Shown here piece by piece: positions 7,189 to 15,474 of a stretch of DNA of 64,000 nucleotides. The position numbers and the translations under genes were made by a program. Position 1 is the first letter of the stretch. Each line of letters opens with the position of its first letter. The DNA lies in the NCBI RefSeq assembly GCF_000091305.1, contig NC_013929.1, positions 9,796,001-9,860,000 of the forward strand. Direction: 5' to 3'. This DNA is from Streptomyces scabiei 87.22 (GTDB lineage Bacteria; Actinomycetota; Actinomycetes; Streptomycetales; Streptomycetaceae). Under the pieces are notes generated by a model. That model did no database searches and had not been told where the DNA came from. It worked only from the letters and a program-made list of their open reading frames with translations.

Positions 7189-8829
7189 TCAGTTCACGTT
7201 GACCGCGCTCCAGGCCGCCGCCACCGCGGCGTACTCGGTGCTGTCCGCGCCGTAGAGGTCGCGGGCCGCGTTGAGGGTGGCCGTCCGTGCTCCGGCGTAG
7301 TTCGTCGAGGACGTCATGTAGACGGTCAGGGCGCGGTACCAGATCGCGCCGAGCCCGGCGCGGCCGATGCCGGTGACGGTCGAGCCGTTGTACGTCTCCG
7401 AGTGGTAGGTGACGCCGTTGATGGTTTTGCTGCCGCTGCCCTCCGCGAGGAGATACGCGAAGTGGTTGGCGACGCCCGACGAGGAGTGGACGTCGAGCCG
7501 GGCGACCGCACTGCTCCAGTGGTCGGCCGAGCCGCCGTCCTTGCTCGGCTTGTCCATGAAGCGCAGGGCGGCTCGTCCCAAGCCGGGGCGGACGACCTTC
7601 TCGCCGATCAGGTAGTCCCCGGGGTCCTGCGCGTTCCCCGCGTAGAACTCGACCAGCATGGCGAATATGTCGGACGTGGCCTCGTTCAGCCCGCCGGACT
7701 CGCCCGAGTAGACCAGCTTGGCCGTTCTGGAGGTCACGCCGTGCGACATCTCGTGCGCGGCGACGTCCAGTCCGACCAGCGGCCCGAAATGGGTGCCGTT
7801 ACCGTCTCCGTAGGTCATGCAGAAGCAATTGTCGCTCCAGAAGGCGTTGGAGAGGTTCTTGCCGTAGTGGACGCGGTTGAAGGAGCCCCTGCCGTCGTCG
7901 GCGATCCCGTTGCGGCCATGGACGTCCTTGTAGTAGTCCCAGGTCATGTCGCTGCCGTACTGCGCGTCGACGGCGGCCGTCGAACGGTCGGCGGTCGTGC
8001 CCGTGCCCCAGCGGTTGTCGTCGTCGGTGATGGGGGTGGTGGGGACGCCGCCGCAGGTACCGGCGGTGCATGTGTCGGTCCTGTCGGCCGCGTCGATGGT
8101 GTGGGTGTGGCCGCGCGTGGCGTCCTTGAGCTGGTACGCCGCACCGGAGAGGGTCGTCTCCAGCGGGACCGTGCCGCTGTACAGGGACTTGCCCTCACCG
8201 GTGACGGTCTCCATGGTGTCCCAGGCATCGATCCGGGCACCGGTGCGGGCATCGGTCAGTACCGTACGGGCGGCCGGGTTGCCGAGCGAGTCCAGCCCGG
8301 CGGCTTCCGTGCGCCAGGCCAGTCTCGGGGCGCCGTGCAGGGCGTCGACGACGAGCCGGGGCTCGGCCCCGGCCTGCTGCAGCGCCTCCCCAGGGTGCGC
8401 GGCGCGCAGGGCGTTCACGGCGACACGGGCCGCCTTCGCGGCCGGCACCCTCGGGGTGGTGCTCGGAAGGGAGATCGCCGCGCTCGTAGCCCGGTCGGCG
8501 TTGCGGAAGGTCCCGTCGGGGTTCAAGTGCACGACGAAATCGCCGCCCAGCACGGGGAGTTGACGGTACGTGCGGTCGTAACGAACGTGCTGGGCGCCGT
8601 CCTCGTCCACGACCACGTCCGTCACGGAGGTGTCCTGTGCGGAGGTGAGGCCCAGGGCCTCGGCCCGGTCGACGAGGGCCGCCGCCGCGTTGTCGAGGGC
8701 GATGGAACGGGCGGGCCCGTCGGCCGCGTCGGCGGCCGGGGAGAGTAACCCGGCCAGCAGCGTGGCGGTGGTGGTGAGGCCGGCGGTGGCGAGACGGGAG
8801 GCCCGGGCGTGCTGCCGTATCCAACTCAT
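7189..8829 (-). CDS. secreted M4 (thermolysin-like) metalloprotease
   Basis: 546-residue preproprotein exported and matured outside the cell. Residues 1-36 form a signal peptide (Arg-rich start, hydrophobic core, ADA/AD cleavage region). An FTP/PepSY propeptide follows to about residue 210, and the catalytic domain starts near 285. Zinc ligands are in HEMSH (359-363) and in GGLNEATSD (Glu383); the catalytic His is in LDVHSSSGVANH (His448). A CTAGTCGG insert with paired cysteines occurs near residue 255. The upstream ATG at 8955 would bury the signal peptide, so the ATG with AGGAG about 13 bases upstream is chosen. Confidence 0.93.
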   Translation of the reverse strand: MSWIRQHARASRLATAGLTTTATLLAGLLSPAADAADGPARSIALDNAAAALVDRAEALGLTSAQDTSVTDVVVDEDGAQHVRYDRTYRQLPVLGGDFVVHLNPDGTFRNADRATSAAISLPSTTPRVPAAKAARVAVNALRAAHPGEALQQAGAEPRLVVDALHGAPRLAWRTEAAGLDSLGNPAARTVLTDARTGARIDAWDTMETVTGEGKSLYSGTVPLETTLSGAAYQLKDATRGHTHTIDAADRTDTCTAGTCGGVPTTPITDDDNRWGTGTTADRSTAAVDAQYGSDMTWDYYKDVHGRNGIADDGRGSFNRVHYGKNLSNAFWSDNCFCMTYGDGNGTHFGPLVGLDVAAHEMSHGVTSRTAKLVYSGESGGLNEATSDIFAMLVEFYAGNAQDPGDYLIGEKVVRPGLGRAALRFMDKPSKDGGSADHWSSAVARLDVHSSSGVANHFAYLLAEGSGSKTINGVTYHSETYNGSTVTGIGRAGLGAIWYRALTVYMTSSTNYAGARTATLNAARDLYGADSTEYAAVAAAWSAVNVN

Positions 8830-9099
8830 CGCGGTTCTCTGTCTCCTGGAGAAAGGCGCCGGTTCGGGCGCGTGTGGGGGGCGCGCCGGAGAGGCGCGTA
8901 GGGAGGACGCTGAGAGCGGCGCCGATGGCAGCGCTGATCTTGTCCTGGCATTCAAGAGGCCGCAGCCCTGTCATGTCCATACCCGCACAGCCGTTCCCCG
9001 TCGCCGTTCCCCGTACGGCACCTTCCGCCCCGTCGGTCTCCCTGGCCGGTGGGCCGCTGGGAGGGCGCGGCCTCCGCGGCCCGAGGGGACGGGCGAACG

Positions 9100-10140
9100 T
9101 CAGAGCATCAGCAGCAGTCGGGTGTTCGGTACGAGCTTGCGGTTCACGCTGGTGCTCTGCACGAAGATCGTGAAGTCGTCGTTGTGGTCCGGCTTGACGC
9201 GGATCTCCGTGTTCGGCAGGCCGAGCAAGGCTCGGGCCTCGGGCCCGGTGTACACACGGTCCGTCTTCTTCTCCAGCACCGCTATCTGCTTGCGCGACTG
9301 GACCTTCTCCGACTTGCTCAGCTGGTAGAAGGCGCAACCGGTGCGGTAGGTGTGCCCGCACTCGACGACCCATTCCCGGATCGCCGCGTCCCGGGCCACC
9401 GGGATGAGCTGGTACTTCGACGCCTCCACCGGGGTGAGGCCGGCCGCCGCGATGGTCTCCTTGTTGACGGCCTCCGCGCCGGTGGAGAACACCGCCCGCG
9501 ATCCCCTGATGCCCTGGGTGCGGCCCACCATGAAGTTCTCGGTGGCCTGCCGGATGACCTGACCGGCCTCCTCCAGGCCCTGGGTGCTCGTGGCGTCCCA
9601 GATGGCGATGTTGTCCTTCGGGAAACCGCACTGCATGGCTTCGCGCTTGCCCATCTGGTCCGGCACCAGGACGGCCAGCGTCCAGTTGTCGTCCTGGGTC
9701 GCGATCATCTCGGCCACGGCCTTGACCAGTTCACGCTGGTTCCTGGCCGGGGCGTCCGGGCAGCGGTGGCTCGCGTTCTCCTGTCCGTCGGTCAGCACGA
9801 ACGTCAGGAAGCTGTGGTCGCCGTACAGTTGAGCCGTCTGCGCCAGTTCCCGCTGCGACTTCAGCGCCGCCGCCAGCAGAGCGGTCATTCCCCCGGCACG
9901 GTACAGCTGCTTCAAGGACGGCATCCGCAGCACGTCCTTGTCGTAGATGACGCACTCCACCTTGTCCGAGAAGACGTACACGGTCACCCGGGTCTCCTGG
10001 TCCAGTTCCCCCGACCGGCGGGCGAGGTAGGCGATCTGCTGGTCGGCGACCTCCACGACCTTGCGGCTCAGGTGCGACATGGACGAACTGGCATCCAGCA
10101 CGAGAGCGACGTGGTTGATGTAGTTCTGGCTTCCGGACAT
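9100..10140 (-). CDS. von Willebrand factor A domain protein
   Basis: 346 residues, no signal peptide, so cytoplasmic. The VWA domain starts at once: LVLDASSSMSHLS is the MIDAS DxSxS motif near residue 16, and VLTDGQEN supplies the later acidic metal residue. Beyond residue 200 the C-terminal half is not a domain I recognise; it ends in a basic patch and a hydrophobic RLLLML tail. VWA domains mediate metal-dependent protein contacts, but the partner is unknown. GGGGGA precedes the ATG. The neighbour to the right is an orphan gene read in the same direction. Confidence 0.8.
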   Translation of the reverse strand: MSGSQNYINHVALVLDASSSMSHLSRKVVEVADQQIAYLARRSGELDQETRVTVYVFSDKVECVIYDKDVLRMPSLKQLYRAGGMTALLAAALKSQRELAQTAQLYGDHSFLTFVLTDGQENASHRCPDAPARNQRELVKAVAEMIATQDDNWTLAVLVPDQMGKREAMQCGFPKDNIAIWDATSTQGLEEAGQVIRQATENFMVGRTQGIRGSRAVFSTGAEAVNKETIAAAGLTPVEASKYQLIPVARDAAIREWVVECGHTYRTGCAFYQLSKSEKVQSRKQIAVLEKKTDRVYTGPEARALLGLPNTEIRVKPDHNDDFTIFVQSTSVNRKLVPNTRLLLML

Positions 10141-10241
10141 GGAAAATCCCCCAATTTCGCGGCCTGTTGGCTTCCCGACCTGATGCATCCACCTTCTCAC
10201 CCACCACTGACAATCGATCATGAACGCAGTGGGGTGGGCGA

Positions 10242-10290
10242 ACGTCCGGGAGGCCGGAACTCCATGGGGGAGCGGACGTCCGGGAGGCCG
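10242..10290 (+). repeat. 15-bp direct repeat, two copies
   Basis: ACGTCCGGGAGGCCG occurs at 10242-10256 and again at 10276-10290, in the gap between the orphan gene and the VWA gene. A regulatory role is possible but unsupported. Confidence 0.55.
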
Positions 10291-10325
10291 ACCGGAGTCG
10301 GCGGAGCGCTGCCTCCGCTGCCCGT

Positions 10326-10880
10326 TCAACCGGCCTGCGTCCGCCGCCACTCCACTTCCTCGGCCGTCATCGGGGCGTGCAGGCTGTACAGGTCGCCCAC
10401 CCGCAGACCGTCCGGTGTGTCGTACTCGCCGTAGGAGCTCACGAACGTGACGGCGACGTTCGAGCCGGGCTGCCAGAAGGTCCGGAAGTGCGGGGCGGAC
10501 GCGGGCGTCGCCGGGACCTCCTTCAGGTGGACCCCGCGGCGCACCAGCAGGCGGTGCAGCTTCTCGAACCGCAGCCTGCGGGCGAACCGTCCGTACCGCG
10601 TGCGGAGCGTGTCGTCGGCGAGGGCGCGGTTCCGGTGCGCGAGCCGGTGCACCTGCACGGTGAAGTGGTGGCCCGACCAGGGACGGTCGGCGCGGTCACG
10701 GTCCCAGTAGAACTCGGTGAGCCCGTAGTCGCGGCACATGCTGTGGTCGCCGAAGGTGTCCTCGACGAAGGCGGGCCCCAGGATCTCGGCCACCCGTGCG
10801 GGGGAGTCCGCGGGACCCGCCCCGAGCACGGTGCCGGTGGTGACGACGTCCACGTAGAACGCCAGGGAATGCGGTGTCAA
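10326..10880 (-). CDS. conserved-looking protein of unknown function
   Basis: 184 residues with codon use like its neighbours. No domain recognised. It contains aromatic, histidine-rich stretches (GLTEFYWDRD, WSGHHFTVQVHRLAHR) and a C-terminal alpha/beta-looking segment. The size and composition would suit a small cytoplasmic immunity-type or SUKH-like protein, but there is no direct evidence. The likely start is TTG with AGGA eight bases upstream. It may be cotranscribed with the VWA gene 185 bases downstream. Confidence 0.6.
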   Translation of the reverse strand: MTPHSLAFYVDVVTTGTVLGAGPADSPARVAEILGPAFVEDTFGDHSMCRDYGLTEFYWDRDRADRPWSGHHFTVQVHRLAHRNRALADDTLRTRYGRFARRLRFEKLHRLLVRRGVHLKEVPATPASAPHFRTFWQPGSNVAVTFVSSYGEYDTPDGLRVGDLYSLHAPMTAEEVEWRRTQAG

Positions 10881-11036
10881 AGACGGTTCCTCGATGTGGT
10901 GTGTCCGGCGTGGATGAGCGACGCGGTGACCCGGTGTCCTGGTGACCCGGCGAGGACCTTACTCCGCCGATCGCCTCACCTCTTGCGGGTTTGTGCGGGA
11001 CGGGGGTGACAGGGCGTGACGGGGCGCCCGTCGAGC

Positions 11037-11086
11037 TTGCGTGAGGAAACCGATCGGTTTACCTTGGTGGAAACCGATCGGTTTCC
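11037..11086 (+). promoter_or_regulatory. promoter with twin TetR-type operators
   Basis: AAACCGATCGGTTT, a perfect 14-bp palindrome, occurs at 11047-11060 and 11071-11084 with centres 24 bp apart; the second extends to 18 bp (11069-11086). They overlap a promoter TTGCGT (11037-11042), 17-base spacer, TACCTT (11060-11065). The arrangement is typical of TetR repression. No TetR gene is adjacent, so the regulator acts from elsewhere. Confidence 0.8.
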
Positions 11087-11102
11087 TGTTGTGGAGGCAA
11101 GC

Positions 11103-11804
11103 ATGACCGCATTGAAGGGCGCACACGTCCTCGTCACCGGCGGCAGCCGGGGCATCGGCAAGGCCCTGGTGGAGGAGCTCTACGCGCGCGGCGCCGGCAA
11201 GGTCTACGCCACGGCCCGCGACCCGCGCGACGTGACGCACCCCGACGCGGTCCCCCTGTCTCTGGAGGTCACCGACCCGGAGTCCGTGGCGGCGGCCGCC
11301 GCGCAGGCGCAGGACATCACCGTGCTGATCAACAACGCCGGCGCCTCGGTCGGCGCGTCCTTCCTCGACTCCTCGGTGGAGGACGTCCGCCGGGAGTTCG
11401 AGACCAACTTCTACGGCCCGCTCCTGGTCACCCGGGCCCTGGTGCCGGTGATCGAGCGCAATGGCGGCGGCCACCTCCTCAACGTGCACTCCGTGCTCTC
11501 CTGGCTCGCCCTCGGCGGCTCCTACAGCGCCTCCAAGGCCGCCCTGTGGTCACAGACCAACTCCCTGCGCCTGGAGCTGCGCCCGCGCGGCATCGCCGTC
11601 ACCGGACTGCACGTCGGCTACGTGGACACCGACCTCGCCGCCGGCGTCGACGCGCCCAAGTCCGACCCCCGCGCCATCGCCGCCCTCGCCCTCGACGGCG
11701 TCGAGGCCGATGCCCACGAGGTGCTCGCCGACGACATCTCGCGGCAGGTCAAGGCAGGCCTGGCCGGCGAACTGGCCGGGCTGTACCCCCAGTTGGCGAA
11801 GTAA
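11103..11804 (+). CDS. short-chain dehydrogenase/reductase
   Basis: 233 residues, a classical SDR using NAD(P)H. It has TGGSRGIGK for cofactor binding near residue 12, NNAGAS, and the catalytic YSASK preceded by a Ser in SVLSW. Substrate unknown. GGAGG precedes the ATG by six bases. Expression is probably switched by the twin TetR-type operators immediately upstream. An alpha/beta-hydrolase gene follows 25 bases later, so the two probably form an operon that turns over a small xenobiotic or lipid-like molecule (inference). Confidence 0.88.
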   Translation: MTALKGAHVLVTGGSRGIGKALVEELYARGAGKVYATARDPRDVTHPDAVPLSLEVTDPESVAAAAAQAQDITVLINNAGASVGASFLDSSVEDVRREFETNFYGPLLVTRALVPVIERNGGGHLLNVHSVLSWLALGGSYSASKAALWSQTNSLRLELRPRGIAVTGLHVGYVDTDLAAGVDAPKSDPRAIAALALDGVEADAHEVLADDISRQVKAGLAGELAGLYPQLAK

Positions 11805-11829
11805 CCCGCAGGCACGAGGAGTCGACGAG

Positions 11830-12708
11830 ATGCCCCACCACGGGTCACGCCCCACCATCACGATCCCCGGGACCACCAGCCACACCCTCGCCCCGCGCGC
11901 GGGAGGACACGGCCACGAGGGGCGGCTGCGCTACCTCAAGGCGGGCACCGGCGCTCCGCTGGTCCTGCTGCACACCGTGCGCACCCAGGCGGAGCACTTC
12001 CGCCACCTCATCCCGCTGATCGCGGACCACCACACCGTGTACGCCCTCGACCTGCCGGGGATGGGCCACTCCGAGATCGTGCCCGGCGCCTCCTACGACG
12101 AACCGGCCATGCGCGCGGGCGTCCACCGGCTCCTCACCGCACTCGACCTCCACGACGTGACACTGGCGGGGGAGTCCATGGGGGCGGTGCTCGCCCTCAC
12201 CACCGCGGCCGATCTCCCGGAGCGGGTGCGGCGCGTCGTCGCGGTCAACACCTACGACTTCCGTGGCGGGATCGCCCGCTCCGGCCTCCTCGCCCGTGTG
12301 GTGGTCGGCGGGGTGCTCACGCCGGGGGTGGGCCCGGTGATCGCGGGGGTGGAGCCCAGGCCCGCCCTCGCCAGAATCCTTCGCGGCGGCCTGGGCGACC
12401 GGAGCGCGCTGCGCGAGGACTACGTGGACGAACTCCTCCAGGTGGGCGGCCGCCCCGGTTACCCGGCCGTCGCGCGAGCCGTGTACCAGGCCCTGCCCAC
12501 CCTGATCGCGGCCCGCTCGCGCTACCCCGAGGTCAAGGCCCCCGTGCACCTCGTCTACGGCGAGCACGACTGGTCCCGGCCCTCGGACCGGGAAGCGAAC
12601 AGGCGGCTGCTGCCGGACGCCGCCTTCACCCACGTGCCGTCGGCGGGCCACTTCATCTCCCTGGAACGGCCCGAGGTCCTGGCCGACCTGCTGAACGCGG
12701 GAGTGTGA
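11830..12708 (+). CDS. alpha/beta-hydrolase
   Basis: 292 residues. Nucleophile elbow GESMG, acid in YGEHDWSRP and catalytic His in PSAGHFISLERP complete the triad; the oxyanion region LLHTVRTQ lies after the first strand. Resembles haloalkane dehalogenase/epoxide hydrolase-like esterases, substrate unknown. Second gene of the TetR-operator-controlled pair with the SDR, and followed at once by a strong terminator hairpin. Confidence 0.88.
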   Translation: MPHHGSRPTITIPGTTSHTLAPRAGGHGHEGRLRYLKAGTGAPLVLLHTVRTQAEHFRHLIPLIADHHTVYALDLPGMGHSEIVPGASYDEPAMRAGVHRLLTALDLHDVTLAGESMGAVLALTTAADLPERVRRVVAVNTYDFRGGIARSGLLARVVVGGVLTPGVGPVIAGVEPRPALARILRGGLGDRSALREDYVDELLQVGGRPGYPAVARAVYQALPTLIAARSRYPEVKAPVHLVYGEHDWSRPSDREANRRLLPDAAFTHVPSAGHFISLERPEVLADLLNAGV

Positions 12709-12726
12709 CACGGGGGCACCTGTTCT

Positions 12727-12761
12727 GGTGGCGCCCCTGCCGCCCAGGCAGGGGCGCCACC
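12727..12761 (+). terminator. terminator of the SDR/hydrolase operon
   Basis: Perfect 14-bp stem (12727-12740 pairs with 12748-12761) with a seven-base loop. The right arm runs directly into the 13-bp tandem repeat. Confidence 0.8.
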
Positions 12762-12964
12762 GCCCGAAGCCACCGCCCGAAGCCACCGCCCGAAGCCACC
12801 GCCCGAAGCCACCGCCCGAAGCCACCGCCCGAAGCCACCGCCCGAAGCCACCGCCCGAAGCCACCGCCCGAAGCCACCGCCCGAAGCCACCGCCCGAAGC
12901 CACCGCCCGAAGCCACCGCCCGAAGCCACCGCCCGAAGCCACCGCCCGAAGCCACCGCCCGAAG
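12757..12964. repeat. 13-bp tandem repeat, 16 identical copies
   Basis: The unit CCACCGCCCGAAG is repeated 16 times without a mismatch over 208 bp in an intergenic region. Because 13 is not a multiple of three, all frames are open across it, producing long artefactual ORFs on both strands. It begins inside the right arm of a terminator and ends about 100 bp before the carboxylesterase gene. Perfect copies imply recent expansion. Confidence 0.95.
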
Positions 12965-13062
12965 CCGCCCAGCACCTGCCGTCCGTCCTCGGCCGCCTCG
13001 TGATGCAAGGCTGAAGCCCCACCCGGACGTTCCGGCTGCGGGAAGCGAGAGGCGGATCTCCC

Positions 13063-14577
13063 ATGCGTGTCTTCAGGACGAAGAGCGGTGCGGTGCGCGG
13101 CTTCCGGGCCTGTGCCGACGTCGTTGCCGTCCTCGGCATCCCTTACGCCGCCCCGCCCTTCGGCGTCAACCGGTTCCGCGAGCCGGTCCCCGCGGCGGAG
13201 TGGACCGGGATACGGGACTGCACCGCGTTCGGCCCGATCGCGCCGCAGTCGGCGCGGCTGCCCGGGGCTCCCGTGTGGTCGCCGGGCGACGAGGACATCC
13301 TCACCGTCAACATCTGGACCCCGGCGGCCGAGGGCGGCCGCCTGCCTGTCCTGGTCTGGATCCACGGTGGCGCGTACACCTTCGGGTCTTCGGCCCAACC
13401 AGACTTCGACGGCACCGCGTTGGCCCGCTCCGGTCTCGTCGTGGTCACCCTCAACTACCGCATCGGCTTCGAAGGCTTCGGCCACGTGCCTGACGCCGTG
13501 GCGCCTGTCTGCCCGGACAACCGTGGCCTGCTCGACCAGGTCGCGGCCCTGCGCTGGGTGCGGGAGAACATCGCCGTCTTCGGTGGCGACCCCGGCAACG
13601 TCACGATCGCCGGCCAGTCCTCCGGGGCCGCCTCAGTCGCCTTCCTGATGGTGATGCAACGCGCCCGGGGGCTGTTCCACCGAGCCATAGCCCACAGTCC
13701 CGCCAGCCCCTGCCACCCGCACCGAGTCGCTGCCGCGACCACCCGTGAGATCGCCGCCGCGGCGGGTTGTCGTGCCACGGCCGAGGGCCTGGCATCGGCG
13801 ACGCCGCACACGCTCGTCATGGCCTCGGACAGAGTGGTCGACGGCTACCGGCGCGACCCCGCCTCCGGATCCCGTCACTACGACCCGGTGCTCTACGCGC
13901 CCGTCCTCGACGGCGACGTCGTGTCCAGCGACCCCCTCACCGGAATGGCGGCCGGTGCGACCCGGGAAGTGGACCTGCTGGTCTGCCACACCACGGAGGA
14001 GTACTGGCTGTTCGACGCCGTCGGCAGCAGCGCTCAGGTCACCACGGACGAACAGCTCGCCCGGTTCGCCCACGACTACCGTCTCCCCGAGGGACTGGTG
14101 GCCGGCTATCGCGCCGCCATGCCCCACGACTCGGTGCTGGATGTCTATCTCCGCGTGTGCGGAGACCTGAGGTTCGTCGAGTACGGCAAACGGCTCGCCG
14201 AGCTGCACGCCCGGGCCGGCGGCCGGGCCTTCCTGTCGCGCTTCGACCGCCGTCGTGCCGGACAGGACCGGGTCGTACGGGCCTGGCACTGCGCCGACAT
14301 CCCCTTCGCCTTCGGCAACCTCGACGATGAGCACCTGTCCTTCCTCATCGGCGGAGCACCCACCCCGGCTGACCACGGACTCTCACGGCGCATGGTTCGC
14401 GCGTGGGCCGATTTCGCCACCACCGGTGATCCGGGATGGCCCTCCGTCGACCACTCCGGTCATCACAGAACCTGGAGCACGGACACCACCACCGGCGACG
14501 ACGGGCACGCCGACGACGGGCACCTTGCCGTCCGCGCCCTCTGGGCCCAGGCCGAGTTTCCCGTCCTGTGTCCGTGA
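13063..14577 (+). CDS. type B carboxylesterase
   Basis: 504 residues, cytoplasmic (no signal peptide). Carboxylesterase/cholinesterase family: early GIPYAAPP, oxyanion hole HGGAY, nucleophile elbow GQSSGAAS, Glu in CHTTEEYW and catalytic His in AWHCADIPFAFG. Hydrolyses carboxylic esters, substrate unknown. No perfect ribosome site is visible, although GGAAGCGAGAGGCGGAT lies just upstream. Followed by a terminator. Confidence 0.88.
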   Translation: MRVFRTKSGAVRGFRACADVVAVLGIPYAAPPFGVNRFREPVPAAEWTGIRDCTAFGPIAPQSARLPGAPVWSPGDEDILTVNIWTPAAEGGRLPVLVWIHGGAYTFGSSAQPDFDGTALARSGLVVVTLNYRIGFEGFGHVPDAVAPVCPDNRGLLDQVAALRWVRENIAVFGGDPGNVTIAGQSSGAASVAFLMVMQRARGLFHRAIAHSPASPCHPHRVAAATTREIAAAAGCRATAEGLASATPHTLVMASDRVVDGYRRDPASGSRHYDPVLYAPVLDGDVVSSDPLTGMAAGATREVDLLVCHTTEEYWLFDAVGSSAQVTTDEQLARFAHDYRLPEGLVAGYRAAMPHDSVLDVYLRVCGDLRFVEYGKRLAELHARAGGRAFLSRFDRRRAGQDRVVRAWHCADIPFAFGNLDDEHLSFLIGGAPTPADHGLSRRMVRAWADFATTGDPGWPSVDHSGHHRTWSTDTTTGDDGHADDGHLAVRALWAQAEFPVLCP

Positions 14578-14736
14578 CCTGGTCACCGCCCTGCTCACCA
14601 GCAGGGGTCGTCGTCCTTCCGCTCGGGTGGATCGCACAGGGCCTGCGTGCGGCGCTGCGCCGGCGGGCCTTGACGTCCGTTGCCGGAGTCGGACCGTCCG
14701 TCCGGCGCGTCGGGCGATCGGCTCCAGGCGGACGAC

Positions 14737-14772
14737 AGCGAGCGCCCCCGTCTGTCGACGGGGGCACTCGCT
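14737..14772 (+). terminator. terminator after carboxylesterase
   Basis: Stem of about 15 pairs (one mismatch) with loop TGTC, followed by a pyrimidine-rich stretch. The 262 bases between the esterase and the next gene hold nothing else I can identify. Confidence 0.65.
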
Positions 14773-14839
14773 TACTTCCCTTGTCCCACTTGCCTCACTT
14801 CTCGGGGCCGCGCCCCTCACGCTTCGCCTGATCGGCCCG

Positions 14840-15124
14840 TCAGGCGTGAGCGTGCCCGCGCCGGTGTCCGCGGTTCGTGAACAGCCGGTACAGCGCGAGG
14901 AGGATGACGGAGCCGATGATGGCCGCGATCCAGGTGGAGAGATCGAAGAATCCGTCGATCGAGTCGACCCCGAATATCACCTTGCCGAGGAATCCTCCGA
15001 GCAGTCCTCCGGCGATACCGATGAGCATGGTGACGATAATTCCGCCCGGGTCCTTGCCCGGCATGAGCGCCTTGGCAATGGCCCCGGCGAGCAGACCGAT
15101 AGCTATCCACGCGATGATGCTCAT
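14840..15124 (-). CDS. GlsB/YeaQ/YmgE-type stress membrane protein
   Basis: 94 residues with three membrane segments and the family glycine pattern: IAWIAIGLLAGAIAKALMPG, then GGIIVTMLIGIAGGLLGGFLG, then a final helix IIGSVILLALYRLF, ending in a His-rich tail. Family members are induced by general stress and sit in the cytoplasmic membrane; precise function unknown. AGGGAGAA precedes this ATG by eight bases; a longer in-frame start at 15184 lacks such a site. Confidence 0.9.
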   Translation of the reverse strand: MSIIAWIAIGLLAGAIAKALMPGKDPGGIIVTMLIGIAGGLLGGFLGKVIFGVDSIDGFFDLSTWIAAIIGSVILLALYRLFTNRGHRRGHAHA

Positions 15125-15227
15125 GGCAGCGATTCTCCCTTGCGTTCGATTCGCCAGACGTGTTTCCAAGAGAGACGCCGTCAAACAGAAGTCGGCGACA
15201 GTTCCTCGGACGCGTCACCCGGGAGCG

Positions 15228-15360
15228 GGTCGGGAGCCGGTCGGGAGCGGGTCGGGAACTGGAGGGGAGGCGGCCGAGCACGATGATCGCCCGTCTTCCT
15301 CGCCCTGTCGAGCCTTCCATTTCATCGAATCAGTCGAATCAGCCGAATCGGCCGAATCAT
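15228..15360. repeat. two short tandem repeats in the glsB-XRE gap
   Basis: Three 11-bp units (GGTCGGGAGCC and variants) occupy 15228-15260. Four 9-bp units of the form CGAATCAGT occupy 15325-15360. The 350-base gap between the GlsB gene and the XRE-transmembrane gene holds no gene I can support. Confidence 0.7.
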
Positions 15361-15474
15361 TTGAAACGCTCCGCCGGGGATTTCACGCCACTTCGTCCTG
15401 CTCGCATGGAAGTCATCTTTCGGGGGATACGCGGATCCCGTTGACGGTGCTCGCCGACCGGACCGATAGGCCGA

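Noticed and set aside
12757..12964. CRISPR array
   Set aside because: Units are back to back with no spacers and no cas genes nearby.
11845..13485. 546-codon minus-strand frame through the hydrolase, the 13-bp repeat and the esterase start
   Set aside because: Open only because 13-bp units cycle all frames; low-complexity repeat protein with no start signal.
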